Shown here: positions 54,138 to 62,231 of the stretch, one piece after another | Layout of the letters: every line of letters starts with the position of its first letter | How positions within the stretch are numbered: position 1 is the stretch's first letter | Origin: Kineococcus rhizosphaerae | GTDB taxonomy: Bacteria; Actinomycetota; Actinomycetes; Actinomycetales; Kineococcaceae | Direction: 5' to 3' | Assembly (NCBI RefSeq): GCF_003002055.1 | Contig: NZ_PVZF01000005.1 | Coordinates: forward strand, 124,001 to 188,000 | DNA: 64,000 nt | Translations under genes and position numbers: made by a program | The notes under the pieces: generated by a model | Database searches by the model: none | The model's input: the letters and a program-made list of their open reading frames with translations, nothing else | What the model was told of the DNA's origin: nothing

Positions 54138-55757
54138 TCAGACGGTGAACTTGCGCAGCTCGTCCTCGAGGGCGGCGGCCGCCGAGGCGACCCGGTCGGC
54201 CGTCCCGGCCGTCTGCTGGGCGACCTCGGTCGTGAGGTTCACGTCCTGGGCGATGGAGGTGATCGAGCGGGTCACGTCGGCCGAGCCGATCGCGATCTCG
54301 TCGACGTTGCGCACCATCTCGCGCGTCGTGGCGGTCTGCTCCTCCACGGCGCTGGCGACGGTGGACTGCAGGTCGCTGATGCGTTCCACGACGCCCCGGA
54401 TGGTCCGGATGGCGTGGTCGGCCGCAGCCGCGTCCCGTTGCGCCGCAGCGACCTTCGCGACGATCCCCTCGGACGTGCGGGCCGACTCGGACGCCAGTTC
54501 CTTGACCTCGCTGGCCACGACGGCGAACCCCTTGCCGAAGTCGCCGGCGCGGGCGGCCTCGATCGTGGCGTTGAGGGCGAGCAGGTTGGTCTGCTCGGCG
54601 ATCGAGGTGATGACGCGGACGATGTCACCGATCTCGGCGGAGGACTGGGCGAGCCCGCGGACCGTCTCGACGGCCTGCTCGACGGCGGCGACGGCGTCGG
54701 TGGCGACGCTGCTGGCCTCGGCGGTGGCGGCGGCGATCTGCTCGATCGCGGCCGACATCTCCCCGCTGGAGTCGGCGACGCTGCGGATCGTCACCGAGAT
54801 CTCCTCGGCGGCGGCCGACCCGGCGTCGGCCTGCGCCGCCGAGCCCACGGCCCGCTCGTGCAGGGAGCCGGAGACGTGCGTGAGCTCGCCGGCGGAGGAG
54901 GACATCTCCCGGCTGACGCGGCCGACCTCGGCGAACAGCTCCCCGAGCTTGTCCAGGGCGGTGTTCAGGGCGCGGACCATCCGGCCGACCTCGTCCTCCC
55001 GGCCGACGGTCCCGCGCTGGTCCAGGCGCCCCTCGGCGACGGCCTCGAGGATCTCGACGGTGCTGCTCAACCGCCGGCGCAGGCCCCGGACGACGGTCAG
55101 GGCGACGAGGGCGAGGACGACGGTGACGATCAGGCTGGCCGAGACCGTGACGACGAGGGCGGTGCGGCGGGCGTGCGCGGCCTGGGCGACGGCGGCGGAC
55201 TGGGCCGCGGCGGCGGCCTGCACCATGCCCGGCACGGCCTGGGCCAGGACGTCGGCCTCCTTAGAGAAGGCGGGCACGGCCTGGCGGGCCGCGTTCTGCT
55301 GGGGGTCGGTGATCTCGCGGTTGGCCAGGGAGACCACGCGCTGCCCGAGGGTGATGACGGTCTCGGTCTGGGTGCCGAGCGCGGCGGCCTGGCGGCGGAC
55401 CTGGGCGTCGTCGGAGGCGGCGAGCGCGCGCAGGGAGGACCGCAGGGTGATCGCGTCGGCCCCCAGCGCCCCGATGGCCTGGTGGCGCTGGGCGCTGTCG
55501 GAGGTGACCAGGGCCGTCATGACGTCGCCGCGCAGCTTGGCCTGGGCGGCGTCGACGGCACCGGCCTGGGCGGTGGCGCGGTCGGCGACGACGAGGGCGG
55601 TCTGGGCGCTGTCCTGCTGCTGCGAGCCGAGGATGCCGACGCCGCCGACGGCGACGACGCCGACGACCCCCACGGCGGACAGCGCGATCAGGCGGGCGGC
55701 GATGCCGGAGCCGCGGCGTGCTGCGCCGCCCTGGTGCCCGTTCAGCGATCGAGACAT
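54138..55757 (-). CDS. Methyl-accepting chemotaxis protein
   Basis: Transmembrane chemoreceptor, 539 residues. TM1 is at about 21-44, a periplasmic four-helix-bundle-like domain at 45-200, TM2 at about 203-225, then HAMP ([44 protein letters not shown]), and a long signalling coiled coil. The CheW/CheA-binding tip is [42 protein letters not shown], with flanking methylation-helix glutamate pairs. It implies a chemotaxis system and motility encoded elsewhere. It precedes a solute-binding lipoprotein gene, the likely ligand-binding partner. Confidence 0.95.
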   Translation of the reverse strand: MSRSLNGHQGGAARRGSGIAARLIALSAVGVVGVVAVGGVGILGSQQQDSAQTALVVADRATAQAGAVDAAQAKLRGDVMTALVTSDSAQRHQAIGALGADAITLRSSLRALAASDDAQVRRQAAALGTQTETVITLGQRVVSLANREITDPQQNAARQAVPAFSKEADVLAQAVPGMVQAAAAAQSAAVAQAAHARRTALVVTVSASLIVTVVLALVALTVVRGLRRRLSSTVEILEAVAEGRLDQRGTVGREDEVGRMVRALNTALDKLGELFAEVGRVSREMSSSAGELTHVSGSLHERAVGSAAQADAGSAAAEEISVTIRSVADSSGEMSAAIEQIAAATAEASSVATDAVAAVEQAVETVRGLAQSSAEIGDIVRVITSIAEQTNLLALNATIEAARAGDFGKGFAVVASEVKELASESARTSEGIVAKVAAAQRDAAAADHAIRTIRGVVERISDLQSTVASAVEEQTATTREMVRNVDEIAIGSADVTRSITSIAQDVNLTTEVAQQTAGTADRVASAAAALEDELRKFTV

Positions 55758-55823
55758 CGCCGTCCTCCTCGGTGGTCGATGGGTTCACCGGACCATCGGC
55801 CGAGAGGGTGAGGGGCTGAAGCG

Positions 55824-56174
55824 CTACGGCAGGGCGCGGCGCACCCGGGCGAGGACGTCGTGGGCGGCGGCCAGGGTGGTCGCGGTGCCGGAACGGACGA
55901 CGTCCGCGCCGACGACGGCGAGCTGGTCGCCGAGGCCGTGGGTGGCCAGCCGCGGCAGCGGGCGCCGGTCACGGCCCTCGGCGTCGGCGGCGAGGTCGGC
56001 CAGTTCCTGGGCGGCGGCCCGGACGGCGTCGGCGGGGCTGGTGCTCTCCCCCGCCGCCGGCCGGTCCAGGCGGGCCAGCGGCAGGCCGCGGACGCGGTCG
56101 GCCTGCAGGTGCACCGCACGCGAGAACTCGGCCCTCCGGGCGTCCGGGGGGCCGAGCTCGTCGTGCGTGCTCAC
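55824..56174 (-). CDS. Hypothetical protein
   Basis: 116 residues from GTG 56174. Alanine- and leucine-rich, probably all helical (VRAAAQELADLAADAEGRD, TTLAAAHDVLARVRRAL), with no signal peptide, membrane segment or recognisable motif. It sits 5 bp after the Bax inhibitor-1-like gene and 66 bp before the chemoreceptor gene on the same strand, so it may be co-transcribed with either. Function unknown; codon-position bias looks like that of its neighbours, supporting it as a real gene. Confidence 0.6.
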   Translation of the reverse strand: MSTHDELGPPDARRAEFSRAVHLQADRVRGLPLARLDRPAAGESTSPADAVRAAAQELADLAADAEGRDRRPLPRLATHGLGDQLAVVGADVVRSGTATTLAAAHDVLARVRRALP

Positions 56175-56179
56175 GTGCG

Positions 56180-57016
56180 TCAGTCGTTGCCGCGCAGGAT
56201 GGCGATCAGGCGCAGGATCTCCAGGTACAGCCAGACCAGGGTGACCATGAGGCCGAAGCCGGCCCGCCAGCTCTCCTTGACGGGCAGGCCGTTGCGGATG
56301 CCCTGCTCGATGTGGTCGAAGTCGAGGACCAGGAACAGCGAGGCCAGGACGACGCCGAAGGCGCTGACGAGGATCGCCAGCGCGCCGCCGCCGGCGTACA
56401 CGTTGCCCCAGCCGATGAGCGAGGAGGCGAGGTTGGCGAGCATGAACACGCCGTACCCGATGCCGGCGATGAGCAGGACCTTGGTGAAGCGCGGGCTGTT
56501 GCGGACGACGCCCGTCTTGTAGGCGAGCAGCATCCCGGCGAAGGCGGCGAGCGTGCCGAGGACGGCCTGGCCGATGATCCCGTCGTACAGGGAGGCGTAG
56601 AACGCGGAGATGCCCCCGACGAAGACGCCTTCCAGGGCCGCGTAGGCGAACATGACGCCCGGGCGGACCTTCTTGGACAGCTGGGCCCACAGGCCCAGGA
56701 CCATGGCGACCAGGGCCGGGACGATGACGGCGCCGAAGCCCATCCCGGCGCGGGTGACGCCGAGGTACCCGGCGGCGGCGCCGACGAGCAGGACCGCGAA
56801 CAGCGAACCGGTGCGGACGACGACGTCGTCCAGGGTCATGCGGCGCGACTGCGCCGGGGTGGCGGACGGCTTGGTGTACCAGTCCTCGAGCGTGCGGGCG
56901 GACGCGTCCGCGGGACGCTGCCGCTGCCGCTGCGCCGAGCCGGGGGCGTCGAACGTCGCGTAGCCGTTGCGCTTCCACTCGTTGCTGCGTGCGAAGACCG
57001 GGTTCTTGCTCTCCAT
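56180..57016 (-). CDS. Bax inhibitor-1/YccA family membrane protein
   Basis: 278 residues. A soluble N-terminus (MESKNPVFARSNEWKRNGYATF) is followed by seven transmembrane segments. The family pattern is seen in MTLDDVVVRTGSLFAVLLVGAAAGY, LEGVFVGGISAFYASLYDGIIGQAVLGTLAAFAGMLLAYKTGVV and VLDFDHIEQGIRNGLPVKESWRAGFGLMVTLVWLYLEILRLIAILRGND. Members are proposed pH-sensitive calcium leak channels. ATG 57016 has gagggg 5 nt upstream. A 10-bp palindrome CGTTGCAACG (57046-57055) lies 30 bp upstream. Confidence 0.92.
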   Translation of the reverse strand: MESKNPVFARSNEWKRNGYATFDAPGSAQRQRQRPADASARTLEDWYTKPSATPAQSRRMTLDDVVVRTGSLFAVLLVGAAAGYLGVTRAGMGFGAVIVPALVAMVLGLWAQLSKKVRPGVMFAYAALEGVFVGGISAFYASLYDGIIGQAVLGTLAAFAGMLLAYKTGVVRNSPRFTKVLLIAGIGYGVFMLANLASSLIGWGNVYAGGGALAILVSAFGVVLASLFLVLDFDHIEQGIRNGLPVKESWRAGFGLMVTLVWLYLEILRLIAILRGND

Positions 57017-57114
57017 GGCTCCCCTCCGGAGCTGAGGTCGTTGATCGTTGCAACGGCCAAGCACCTGCGGGGGTTCCCGGAGCGGATCACGGACTCATCA
57101 CGATGGCGGGGGCG

Positions 57115-57378
57115 TCAGCGCCGCCCCTTCCACCACCGGCCGCGTCCGCTCCCGGGACGGGACGGCTCGCCGGCCCGCCACCCCGACCGCGCGCCGGCCT
57201 CGTCGCTGAACGGCACGGGCCGGCCCGCCCAGGCGCCCTGCTCCCACAGCGCCTTGGCGACGGTCTCGACGGCCCTCGTCTGCGGGCTCGGCCGGTACTC
57301 GCCCCAGTACGCGCCGGAGACGCTCTGGACGAGCCCGGTGCCGGGGTCGACGAGGACGGTGACCTCGGTGGGTGTCAC
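57115..57378 (-). CDS. Hypothetical protein
   Basis: 87 residues: TEVTVLVDPGTGLVQSVSGAYWGEYRPSPQTRAVETVAKALWEQGAWAGRPVPFSDEAGARS with an Arg/Gly-rich tail. No family recognised. It has a compact, plausible soluble start and polar tail, and lies between the Bax inhibitor-like gene and a tandem repeat. Several overlapping frames exist here, so the coding status is only moderately supported. Confidence 0.5.
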   Translation of the reverse strand: MTPTEVTVLVDPGTGLVQSVSGAYWGEYRPSPQTRAVETVAKALWEQGAWAGRPVPFSDEAGARSGWRAGEPSRPGSGRGRWWKGRR

Positions 57379-57398
57379 GCCGCACCCGCCGCGGGTCC

Positions 57399-57432
57399 GG
57401 GGCGGACGGGGCGGACGGGGCGGACGGGGCGG
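57399..57432 (+). repeat. Nine-base tandem repeat
   Basis: GGGGCGGAC is repeated three times in tandem (57399-57425) with a fourth partial unit GGGGCGG. It lies just upstream of the small hypothetical gene and is probably prone to slippage. The rest of the 57379-57584 gap holds nothing else recognised. Confidence 0.75.
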
Positions 57433-57584
57433 TGGCCACGGGCCGAGACGTCGCGCTCGCCGGTCACGGGCAGCCCCGCTCCGGTCGGTGGTGTCGAGCT
57501 CACGGGGTGGGTATCGACCACGGGGACGGCCCGCTGAACCCCGGCGGCGGACCCGCCGGTCCCGGCGCGGGTCGGCGCCGCGCG

Positions 57585-57671
57585 TGGTACCCGGGACGGG
57601 GATCGAACCCGCACGCCGCGAACGGCCCGGGGGTTTAAGCCCCGTGCGCCTACCAGTTACGCCACCCGGGC
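57585..57671 (-). tRNA. tRNA-Leu, anticodon UAA
   Basis: An 87-nt class II tRNA including an encoded CCA (57587-57585). The acceptor stem GCCCGGG pairs with CCCGGGT (one G-U), the anticodon stem CGGGG/CCCCG closes the loop CTTAAAC with anticodon TAA, there is a long variable arm (around GGCCGTTCGCGGC), and the T-loop contains GGTTCGATCC. It reads UUA, the rarest leucine codon in such a GC-rich genome, and is thus equivalent to Streptomyces bldA. It stands alone between a hypothetical gene and the NDH-2 operon end. Confidence 0.93.
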
Positions 57672-57713
57672 CTGCGCAGCCGACATCCTCTCAGGCCCCG
57701 CGCGGGGTCGGCG

Positions 57714-59015
57714 TCAGGGCCGGACGGCGCGTCCGGGCTCCGCGGGCGGCGACAGGACGCCCGCGGAGACGCTCTCGCGCGGGAACAGCGCGGACTGGAG
57801 CCACCCGAGCAGCACCCCGGCCTTGCGGCCCGCGGTGGGGACCCGCGACAGGTGGTGCAGCCGGTGCAGCAGCCAGGCCGGGTACCCGCGCAGCCGCAGG
57901 CCCCGGACCTGCGCGACGCCCCGGTGCAGCCCCAGCGTCGCCACCGACCCGACGTGGCGGTGCCGGTACTCGCGCGGTGCCCCGCCGCGCAGCACGGCGA
58001 CGAGGTTGTCGGCCAGCCGTCGCGCCTGCCGCACGGCGTGCTGGGCGTTGGGTGCGCAGAACGTGCCGGGAGCCGTCACGTCGGGCACGGCGCAGCTGTC
58101 CCCCGCGCCCCAGGCCGACTCCACGCCCTCGACGCGCAGGTCGGCGCGCACCCGCAGCCGGCGGCGCCCGTCCAGCGGCAGGTCGGTGGCCCCCAGCACG
58201 GGGTGGGCCTCGACCCCCGCCGTCCACACGACCGTCGCGGCGTCGAACTCCTGCCCGTCGGTCAGCACGACGCGACCGCCGGCGCAGCTCGCCAGCGTGG
58301 TCCGGGGCAGGACCTCGATCCCGCGCTCGCGCAGGACGTCGGCGGCGTAGCGGGCGAGCCGCGCCCCGACCTCGGGCAGGATCCGGTCGCCGGCCTCCAC
58401 GAGGACGAACCGCAGGTCGGCGGCCCTGAGCCCGCGGTGCAGGCGCAGGGCGTAGCGGGCCATGTCCTCGACCTCGGCGAGGGCCTCGACGCCGGCGTAG
58501 CCGCCACCGACGAACACGAAGGTCAGGGCCCGGGCGCGGACGGCGGGGTCGTCGGTGGCCTCGGCGAGGTCGAGGTGGGCGAGGACGCGGTCGCGCAGGT
58601 GCACGGCCTGCTCCACCGTCGTGAACCCGACGGCGTGCTCGGCCAGACCCGGGACCGGCAGGGTGCGCGAGATCGAGCCGGGCGCCACGACGAGGACGTC
58701 GTACCCGATCTCGCGGTGGGTGCCGTCGTCGGTGCGGACGGTCGCGACGCGGTCGGCGTGCCGGACGCGCGTCACCTCGCCGGTGACGACGTCGGTCCCG
58801 GGCAGCGCAGGCCGCAGCGGCACCACGACGTTGCGGGGTTCGACGGAGCCGGCCGCGACCTCGGGCAGGAACGGGCGGTACGTCATGTACCCGCGGGCGT
58901 CGACGAGCGTGACGCGCGCCTCGCCCCGGCGCAGCCGCTGCTGCAGCCGCAACGTCAGGGTGAGCCCGACGTGCCCGCCGCCGACCACGAGGACGTGCGG
59001 GACGCGTTCACGCAC
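57714..59015 (-). CDS. Type II NADH dehydrogenase-like FAD oxidoreductase
   Basis: 433 residues with two Rossmann motifs: HVLVVGGGHVGLTLTLRLQ (FAD, from residue 7) and FVFVGGGYAGVEALAEVEDMA (NADH), the NDH-2 signature YMTYRPFLPEVAAGSV, VWTAGVEAHPVL and WGAGDSCAVPD. The C-terminal region has amphipathic segments (GYPAWLLHRLHHLSR, VLLGWLQSALFPRES) as in membrane-associated NDH-2. It passes electrons from NADH to quinone without proton pumping. It overlaps the uracil-DNA glycosylase gene by 8 bp, so it is the last gene of a three-gene operon. Confidence 0.9.
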   Translation of the reverse strand: MRERVPHVLVVGGGHVGLTLTLRLQQRLRRGEARVTLVDARGYMTYRPFLPEVAAGSVEPRNVVVPLRPALPGTDVVTGEVTRVRHADRVATVRTDDGTHREIGYDVLVVAPGSISRTLPVPGLAEHAVGFTTVEQAVHLRDRVLAHLDLAEATDDPAVRARALTFVFVGGGYAGVEALAEVEDMARYALRLHRGLRAADLRFVLVEAGDRILPEVGARLARYAADVLRERGIEVLPRTTLASCAGGRVVLTDGQEFDAATVVWTAGVEAHPVLGATDLPLDGRRRLRVRADLRVEGVESAWGAGDSCAVPDVTAPGTFCAPNAQHAVRQARRLADNLVAVLRGGAPREYRHRHVGSVATLGLHRGVAQVRGLRLRGYPAWLLHRLHHLSRVPTAGRKAGVLLGWLQSALFPRESVSAGVLSPPAEPGRAVRP

Positions 59016-59883
59016 CGAGGTCGTCCTGACGTCCCAGCCGAGCGGCCCTGGCCACGACCTCGTCGAGCATGGCCTCCGTGAGCCGGCCCGTGGAGGTGTT
59101 CTGCCGGCTCACGTGGTAGCTGCCGAGCAGCACGACGTCGCGGTGCGGCGCGCCGAGCCCGGCCTCGGCGCCGTGGCCGAACCGGGGCTGGGGGCGGGGC
59201 ACCGCCCACCCCGCGCGGCGGGCCGCCCCGAGGGTCGAGGCCCACGCGATCGCGCCCAGCGCGAGGACCACCCGGACGTCGCCGGCGAGCGCGGCGAGCT
59301 CGGCGTCGAACCACGTCCCGCACGTGGCGCGCTCCTGCGGCGTCGGCTTGTTGTCCGGCGGTGCGCACCGCACGGGCGCGACGATGCGGGTGCGCCGCAG
59401 CGCGAGCCCGTCCGCGGCGTGCACGGAGGTCGGCTGGTTCGCCAGGCCCGCCCGGGACAGGGCCCGGACGATCCAGTCCCCCGAGGAGTCCCCGGTGAAC
59501 ATCCGGCCCGTGCGGTTGCCGCCGTGCGCGGCCGGCGCGAGCCCGACGACGAGGACCCGGGGGTCGTCGACGCCGAGGCTCGGCACGGGCCGGCCCCAGT
59601 AGGGCTCGGCCCGGAAGGCGCGGCGCCTGGCCCGGGCCACGTCCTCGCGCCAGGTCACCAGCCGCGGGCACGCCCGGCACACGCAGCTGCGGGCCACGAC
59701 GTCGGCGGCCGTACCGCCGGCGGCGAGCCGGCGGACGTCGTCGGGCGTGCGGGCGACCGGGGTCGCCGCGTCGGAGGGGTCCCCCGGCCAGCCCGTGCCC
59801 GGCGCGACGGGCGAGGTGAACGGCTGCCCCGTCGCGGGGTGCTCAGCGGGCGACGGTGTCGGCGAGGTTGTCGAGGAGTTCAC
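59008..59883 (-). CDS. Family 5 (UdgB-type) uracil-DNA glycosylase
   Basis: 291 residues. Removes uracil, and in family 5 other deaminated bases, from DNA during base-excision repair. It shows the family 5 motif GLAPAAHGGNRTGRMFTGD (where family 4 has a different active-site signature), the second motif GSYHVSRQNTSTGRLT, and the four cysteines of an Fe-S cluster (CVCRACPRLV, RCAPPDN, ATCGTWF). GTG 59883 overlaps the upstream SRPBCC gene by 41 bp; a later start is possible because residues 1-45 are unconserved. High GC content makes cytosine deamination repair especially relevant, as inference. Confidence 0.92.
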   Translation of the reverse strand: MNSSTTSPTPSPAEHPATGQPFTSPVAPGTGWPGDPSDAATPVARTPDDVRRLAAGGTAADVVARSCVCRACPRLVTWREDVARARRRAFRAEPYWGRPVPSLGVDDPRVLVVGLAPAAHGGNRTGRMFTGDSSGDWIVRALSRAGLANQPTSVHAADGLALRRTRIVAPVRCAPPDNKPTPQERATCGTWFDAELAALAGDVRVVLALGAIAWASTLGAARRAGWAVPRPQPRFGHGAEAGLGAPHRDVVLLGSYHVSRQNTSTGRLTEAMLDEVVARAARLGRQDDLGA

Positions 59884-60286
59884 CGTAGATGCGGTCCAGG
59901 CCGCGGGGGGCGAAGGTGCGCTCGAAGAACCCGCCGATGCCGCCGGCGCCGTTCCACTCGCTGGTGACGACGACCTCGGCCGCGTCCGGCCCGTCGGACT
60001 CCACGCGCCACGTCGTGACCAGCGTGGAGTTCTCGTCGCTCTCGACGAGGGCGTGCCGGTCGGTGGAGCTGACGACGGCGTGCACGTCGCGCACGCGCTT
60101 CTTGGTGGCGTGCAGCTTCCAGCGGACCTGGGTGCCGGGGCCCTGGCCGCCCTCGACGACCTCGTAGTCGGTGAACTGCTCGGGCAGGAGCCGGGGCCGC
60201 GTGCCGCGGTAGTCGGCCAGTGCGGCGAGGACGCGGTCTGCGGGCGCGTCGATGCGTCGAGTGGTCGTGGCGGTCACGGTGCTCAT
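59843..60286 (-). CDS. SRPBCC family protein
   Basis: 147 residues from ATG 60286. The pattern TTTRRIDAPADRVLAALADYRGTRPRLLPEQFTDYEVVEGGQGPGTQVRWKL...TTWRVESDGPDAAEVVVTSEWNGAGGIGGFFERTFAPRGLDRIYGELLDNLAD is the START/polyketide-cyclase-like ligand-binding fold with its long C-terminal helix. Ligand unknown. It is the first gene of the operon with the uracil-DNA glycosylase and NDH-2-like genes. A G-rich ribosome-binding site (gggtggga) precedes the ATG. Confidence 0.85.
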   Translation of the reverse strand: MSTVTATTTRRIDAPADRVLAALADYRGTRPRLLPEQFTDYEVVEGGQGPGTQVRWKLHATKKRVRDVHAVVSSTDRHALVESDENSTLVTTWRVESDGPDAAEVVVTSEWNGAGGIGGFFERTFAPRGLDRIYGELLDNLADTVAR

Positions 60287-60327
60287 GCTTCCCACCCTGC
60301 CAGATGTGCGGTGCAGTGGTGCCCGTG

Positions 60328-60687
60328 GTGACGAGCGGCACGGTGCGCGGCTGGGCACTGGAGCTGCCCGGGGCCCACGAGGAGGAGACCTGGGGCGCGG
60401 CGACGTTCCGGGTCGGGGCGAAGATCTTCGCGGTCCTGCGCGCGGAGGACGGGACGGCCTCGGTGAAGGCGAACCCGGCCGACCAGGCCGAACTCATCGC
60501 CGGCGACCCCGCCACGTACGCCGTCGCCTCGCACGTGGGCCGGTTCGGCTGGGTGCGGGTGACCCTGTCGTCGGCCGACCCGGTCGAGCTGCGCTCGGTG
60601 GTCCTGGAGGCGTGGCGCCGGACGGCGCCGAAGCGCCTGCAGCTCGCCCTGCCCGACGACCTGCGCGCCCTGCTCCCCCGCCGCTGA
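60328..60687 (+). CDS. MmcQ/YjbR family protein
   Basis: About 119 residues if GTG 60328 is used; ATG 60304 is an alternative only 17 bp from the divergent gene. The family pattern is GWALELPGAHEEETWGAATFRVGAKIFAVLRAEDGTASVKANPADQAELIAGDP, then YAVASHVGRFGWVRVTLSSADPVELRSVVLEAWRRTAPKRL. YjbR-like proteins have a CyaY-like, DNA-binding double-wing fold of unknown role. It is a single gene, divergent from the SRPBCC operon and convergent with ppx across palindrome copy 3. Confidence 0.85.
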   Translation: MTSGTVRGWALELPGAHEEETWGAATFRVGAKIFAVLRAEDGTASVKANPADQAELIAGDPATYAVASHVGRFGWVRVTLSSADPVELRSVVLEAWRRTAPKRLQLALPDDLRALLPRR

Positions 60688-60696
60688 CGGAGCCGA

Positions 60697-60759
60697 GGTT
60701 TCGGCACGTTGACTCCACAGTCCCGGTGAAAGAGACCCGGGAGTCAACGTGCCGAAACC
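60697..60759. repeat. Long palindrome, copy 3 of a dispersed family
   Basis: Perfect 20-bp arms (60697-60716 and 60740-60759) surround a 23-nt centre. The arm GGTTTCGGCACGTTGACTCC shares GTTTCGGCACGTTGACTCC with copy 1. It lies between the convergent ends of the YjbR-like gene and ppx; its right arm runs into the last codons of ppx. Confidence 0.85.
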
Positions 60760-61706
60760 CGAGGCTTTCGCAGGGAGCGGGCGAGGGCGACGGCGATCCC
60801 GTCGAGGATGTCGTGCTCGCTGGTGACGACCTCGGTGGTCCCGGCCCGCGCCACCACGCGCTCGAGCACCGTCGCCCACACCAGCGCCCCGGCGCCGATG
60901 ACGTCGACCCGGCCCGGGTGGACGAAGGGCATGGCCGCCTTCTCGGCCCGCGTGGCGCGCAGGAGCCGGTCGCACGCGGCGAGGACCTGCCCGACCGGCA
61001 GGCGGACCCCGTGCAGGCACCCGGGCGCGTACTCGGCGAGGTCGACGGCGCACGCCGTGATCGTCGTGATCGTCCCGGCGACGCCCACGAGGGTGCGCGC
61101 CCGTTCCAGCGGTACCGGGCTGGAGTCGAGCAGGCGCTCCACGTCCGCCCGGGCGGCGGCGACCTGCGCGGCGCCCGGCGGGTCGTCGTGCAGGTACCGC
61201 TCGGTCATCCGGACCGAGCCCATGTCGAGCGAGCGGGCGGACTCGACCTCGCGGGTCCCGAGGACGAGCTCGGTGGACCCGCCGCCGAGGTCGACGACGA
61301 GGAACGGCGCCTGCTCGGGGCCGAGTTCGGCGGTGGCGCCGGAGAAGCTCAGCGCGGCCTCCTCCTCGCCGGTGACGACGTCGGGTTCGACGCCGAGGCG
61401 CTCGCGCACGCCGGCGAAGAACTCCTCGCGGTTGGACACGTCGCGCGAGGCGGACGTCGCGACGAAGCGGACGGCCTCCGGCGCGTGCCGGGCGACGAGC
61501 TCCGCTGCCCGCTCGACGGCGGAGAACGTGCGCTGCAACGCCTCCGGGGCGAAGGCCCCGCTGCGGTCGACGCCCTGACCGAGGCGGACGACCTCCATCG
61601 TGCGTTCGAGCTCGACCGCCTCCCCGGTCGCGGGGTCGACGTCGGCGACGAGCAGGCGCAGCGAGTTGGTGCCGCAGTCGACGGCGGCGACCCGGCGACG
61701 GCTCAC
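60744..61706 (-). CDS. ppx: Exopolyphosphatase / GppA family phosphatase
   Basis: 320 residues of the ASKHA Ppx/GppA family, hydrolysing polyphosphate or pppGpp. Phosphate-loop motifs are VAAVDCGTNSLRLLVADV and FLVVDLGGGSTELVLGTREV, with LGQGVDRSGAF and a C-terminal SEHDILDGIAVAL. It corresponds to M. tuberculosis ppx2 (Rv1026), including the short length and the eno-ftsB-DUF501-ppx order. GTG 61706 overlaps the DUF501 stop as GTGA. The last bases lie inside palindrome copy 3. Confidence 0.92.
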   Translation of the reverse strand: MSRRRVAAVDCGTNSLRLLVADVDPATGEAVELERTMEVVRLGQGVDRSGAFAPEALQRTFSAVERAAELVARHAPEAVRFVATSASRDVSNREEFFAGVRERLGVEPDVVTGEEEAALSFSGATAELGPEQAPFLVVDLGGGSTELVLGTREVESARSLDMGSVRMTERYLHDDPPGAAQVAAARADVERLLDSSPVPLERARTLVGVAGTITTITACAVDLAEYAPGCLHGVRLPVGQVLAACDRLLRATRAEKAAMPFVHPGRVDVIGAGALVWATVLERVVARAGTTEVVTSEHDILDGIAVALARSLRKPRVSAR

Positions 61707-62221
61707 GCGTCCGCCCCGGTGTGCGGGCAGGTGGCCGGCCAGCCGCCGTCGGCGGCGAGGCGGTCGAGGGTCTCGTCGCCGAACGGGTTCACGCCCGGCC
61801 CCGCGGCGAGGGCGTGCCCGACGAGGGCGTGCAGGCACTTCACGCGCGTCGGCATCCCGCCGCAGGAGATCCCGGCGATCTCGGGGACGTCGGCGTCACC
61901 GAGGGCCGCACGCCGGCGCAGGAAGTCCTCGTGGGCCGCGACGTAGCGCGCGGCGAGGTCCTCGTCGTCGCCGAGGCGGTCGGTCATCTCCCGCATGAGG
62001 CCCGAGGCCTCCAGGGTCGAGATCGCCCCGGCCGCGATCGGGTCGACGAGGTAGTACGTCGTCGGGAAGGGGGTGCCGTCGGGCAGGCGCGGGGACGTCT
62101 CCACGACGTCGGGACGCCCGCACGAGCAGCGGTGGGCGACGGCGACGACACCGCGCGGCACCCGGCCGAGGCGGCCGGCGATGCTGTCGAGGTCGGCCTG
62201 GGTGGCGGGGGTCGTGCTCAC
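61703..62221 (-). CDS. DUF501 domain protein
   Basis: 172 residues from GTG 62221. The conserved core is GRLGRVPRGVVAVAHRCSCGRPDVVETSPRLPDGTPFPTTYYLVDP and ISCGGMPTRVKCLHALVGHALAAGPGVNPFGDETLD, with cysteine pairs (RCSCG; CGG, KC) that could bind a metal. It always lies between an FtsB-like gene and ppx in actinobacteria (Rv1025 type). Function unknown. It is coupled to ppx by a 4-bp overlap and lies 10 bp after the FtsB-like gene. Confidence 0.9.
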   Translation of the reverse strand: MSTTPATQADLDSIAGRLGRVPRGVVAVAHRCSCGRPDVVETSPRLPDGTPFPTTYYLVDPIAAGAISTLEASGLMREMTDRLGDDEDLAARYVAAHEDFLRRRAALGDADVPEIAGISCGGMPTRVKCLHALVGHALAAGPGVNPFGDETLDRLAADGGWPATCPHTGADA

Positions 62222-62231
62222 GGCCTGCCTT

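Noticed and set aside
57375-57614. 79-codon minus-strand frame (PVRPVRPVRPG repeats)
   Set aside because: It overlaps the 3' end of the tRNA-Leu gene, and its repeats are simply the translation of the nine-base tandem repeat.
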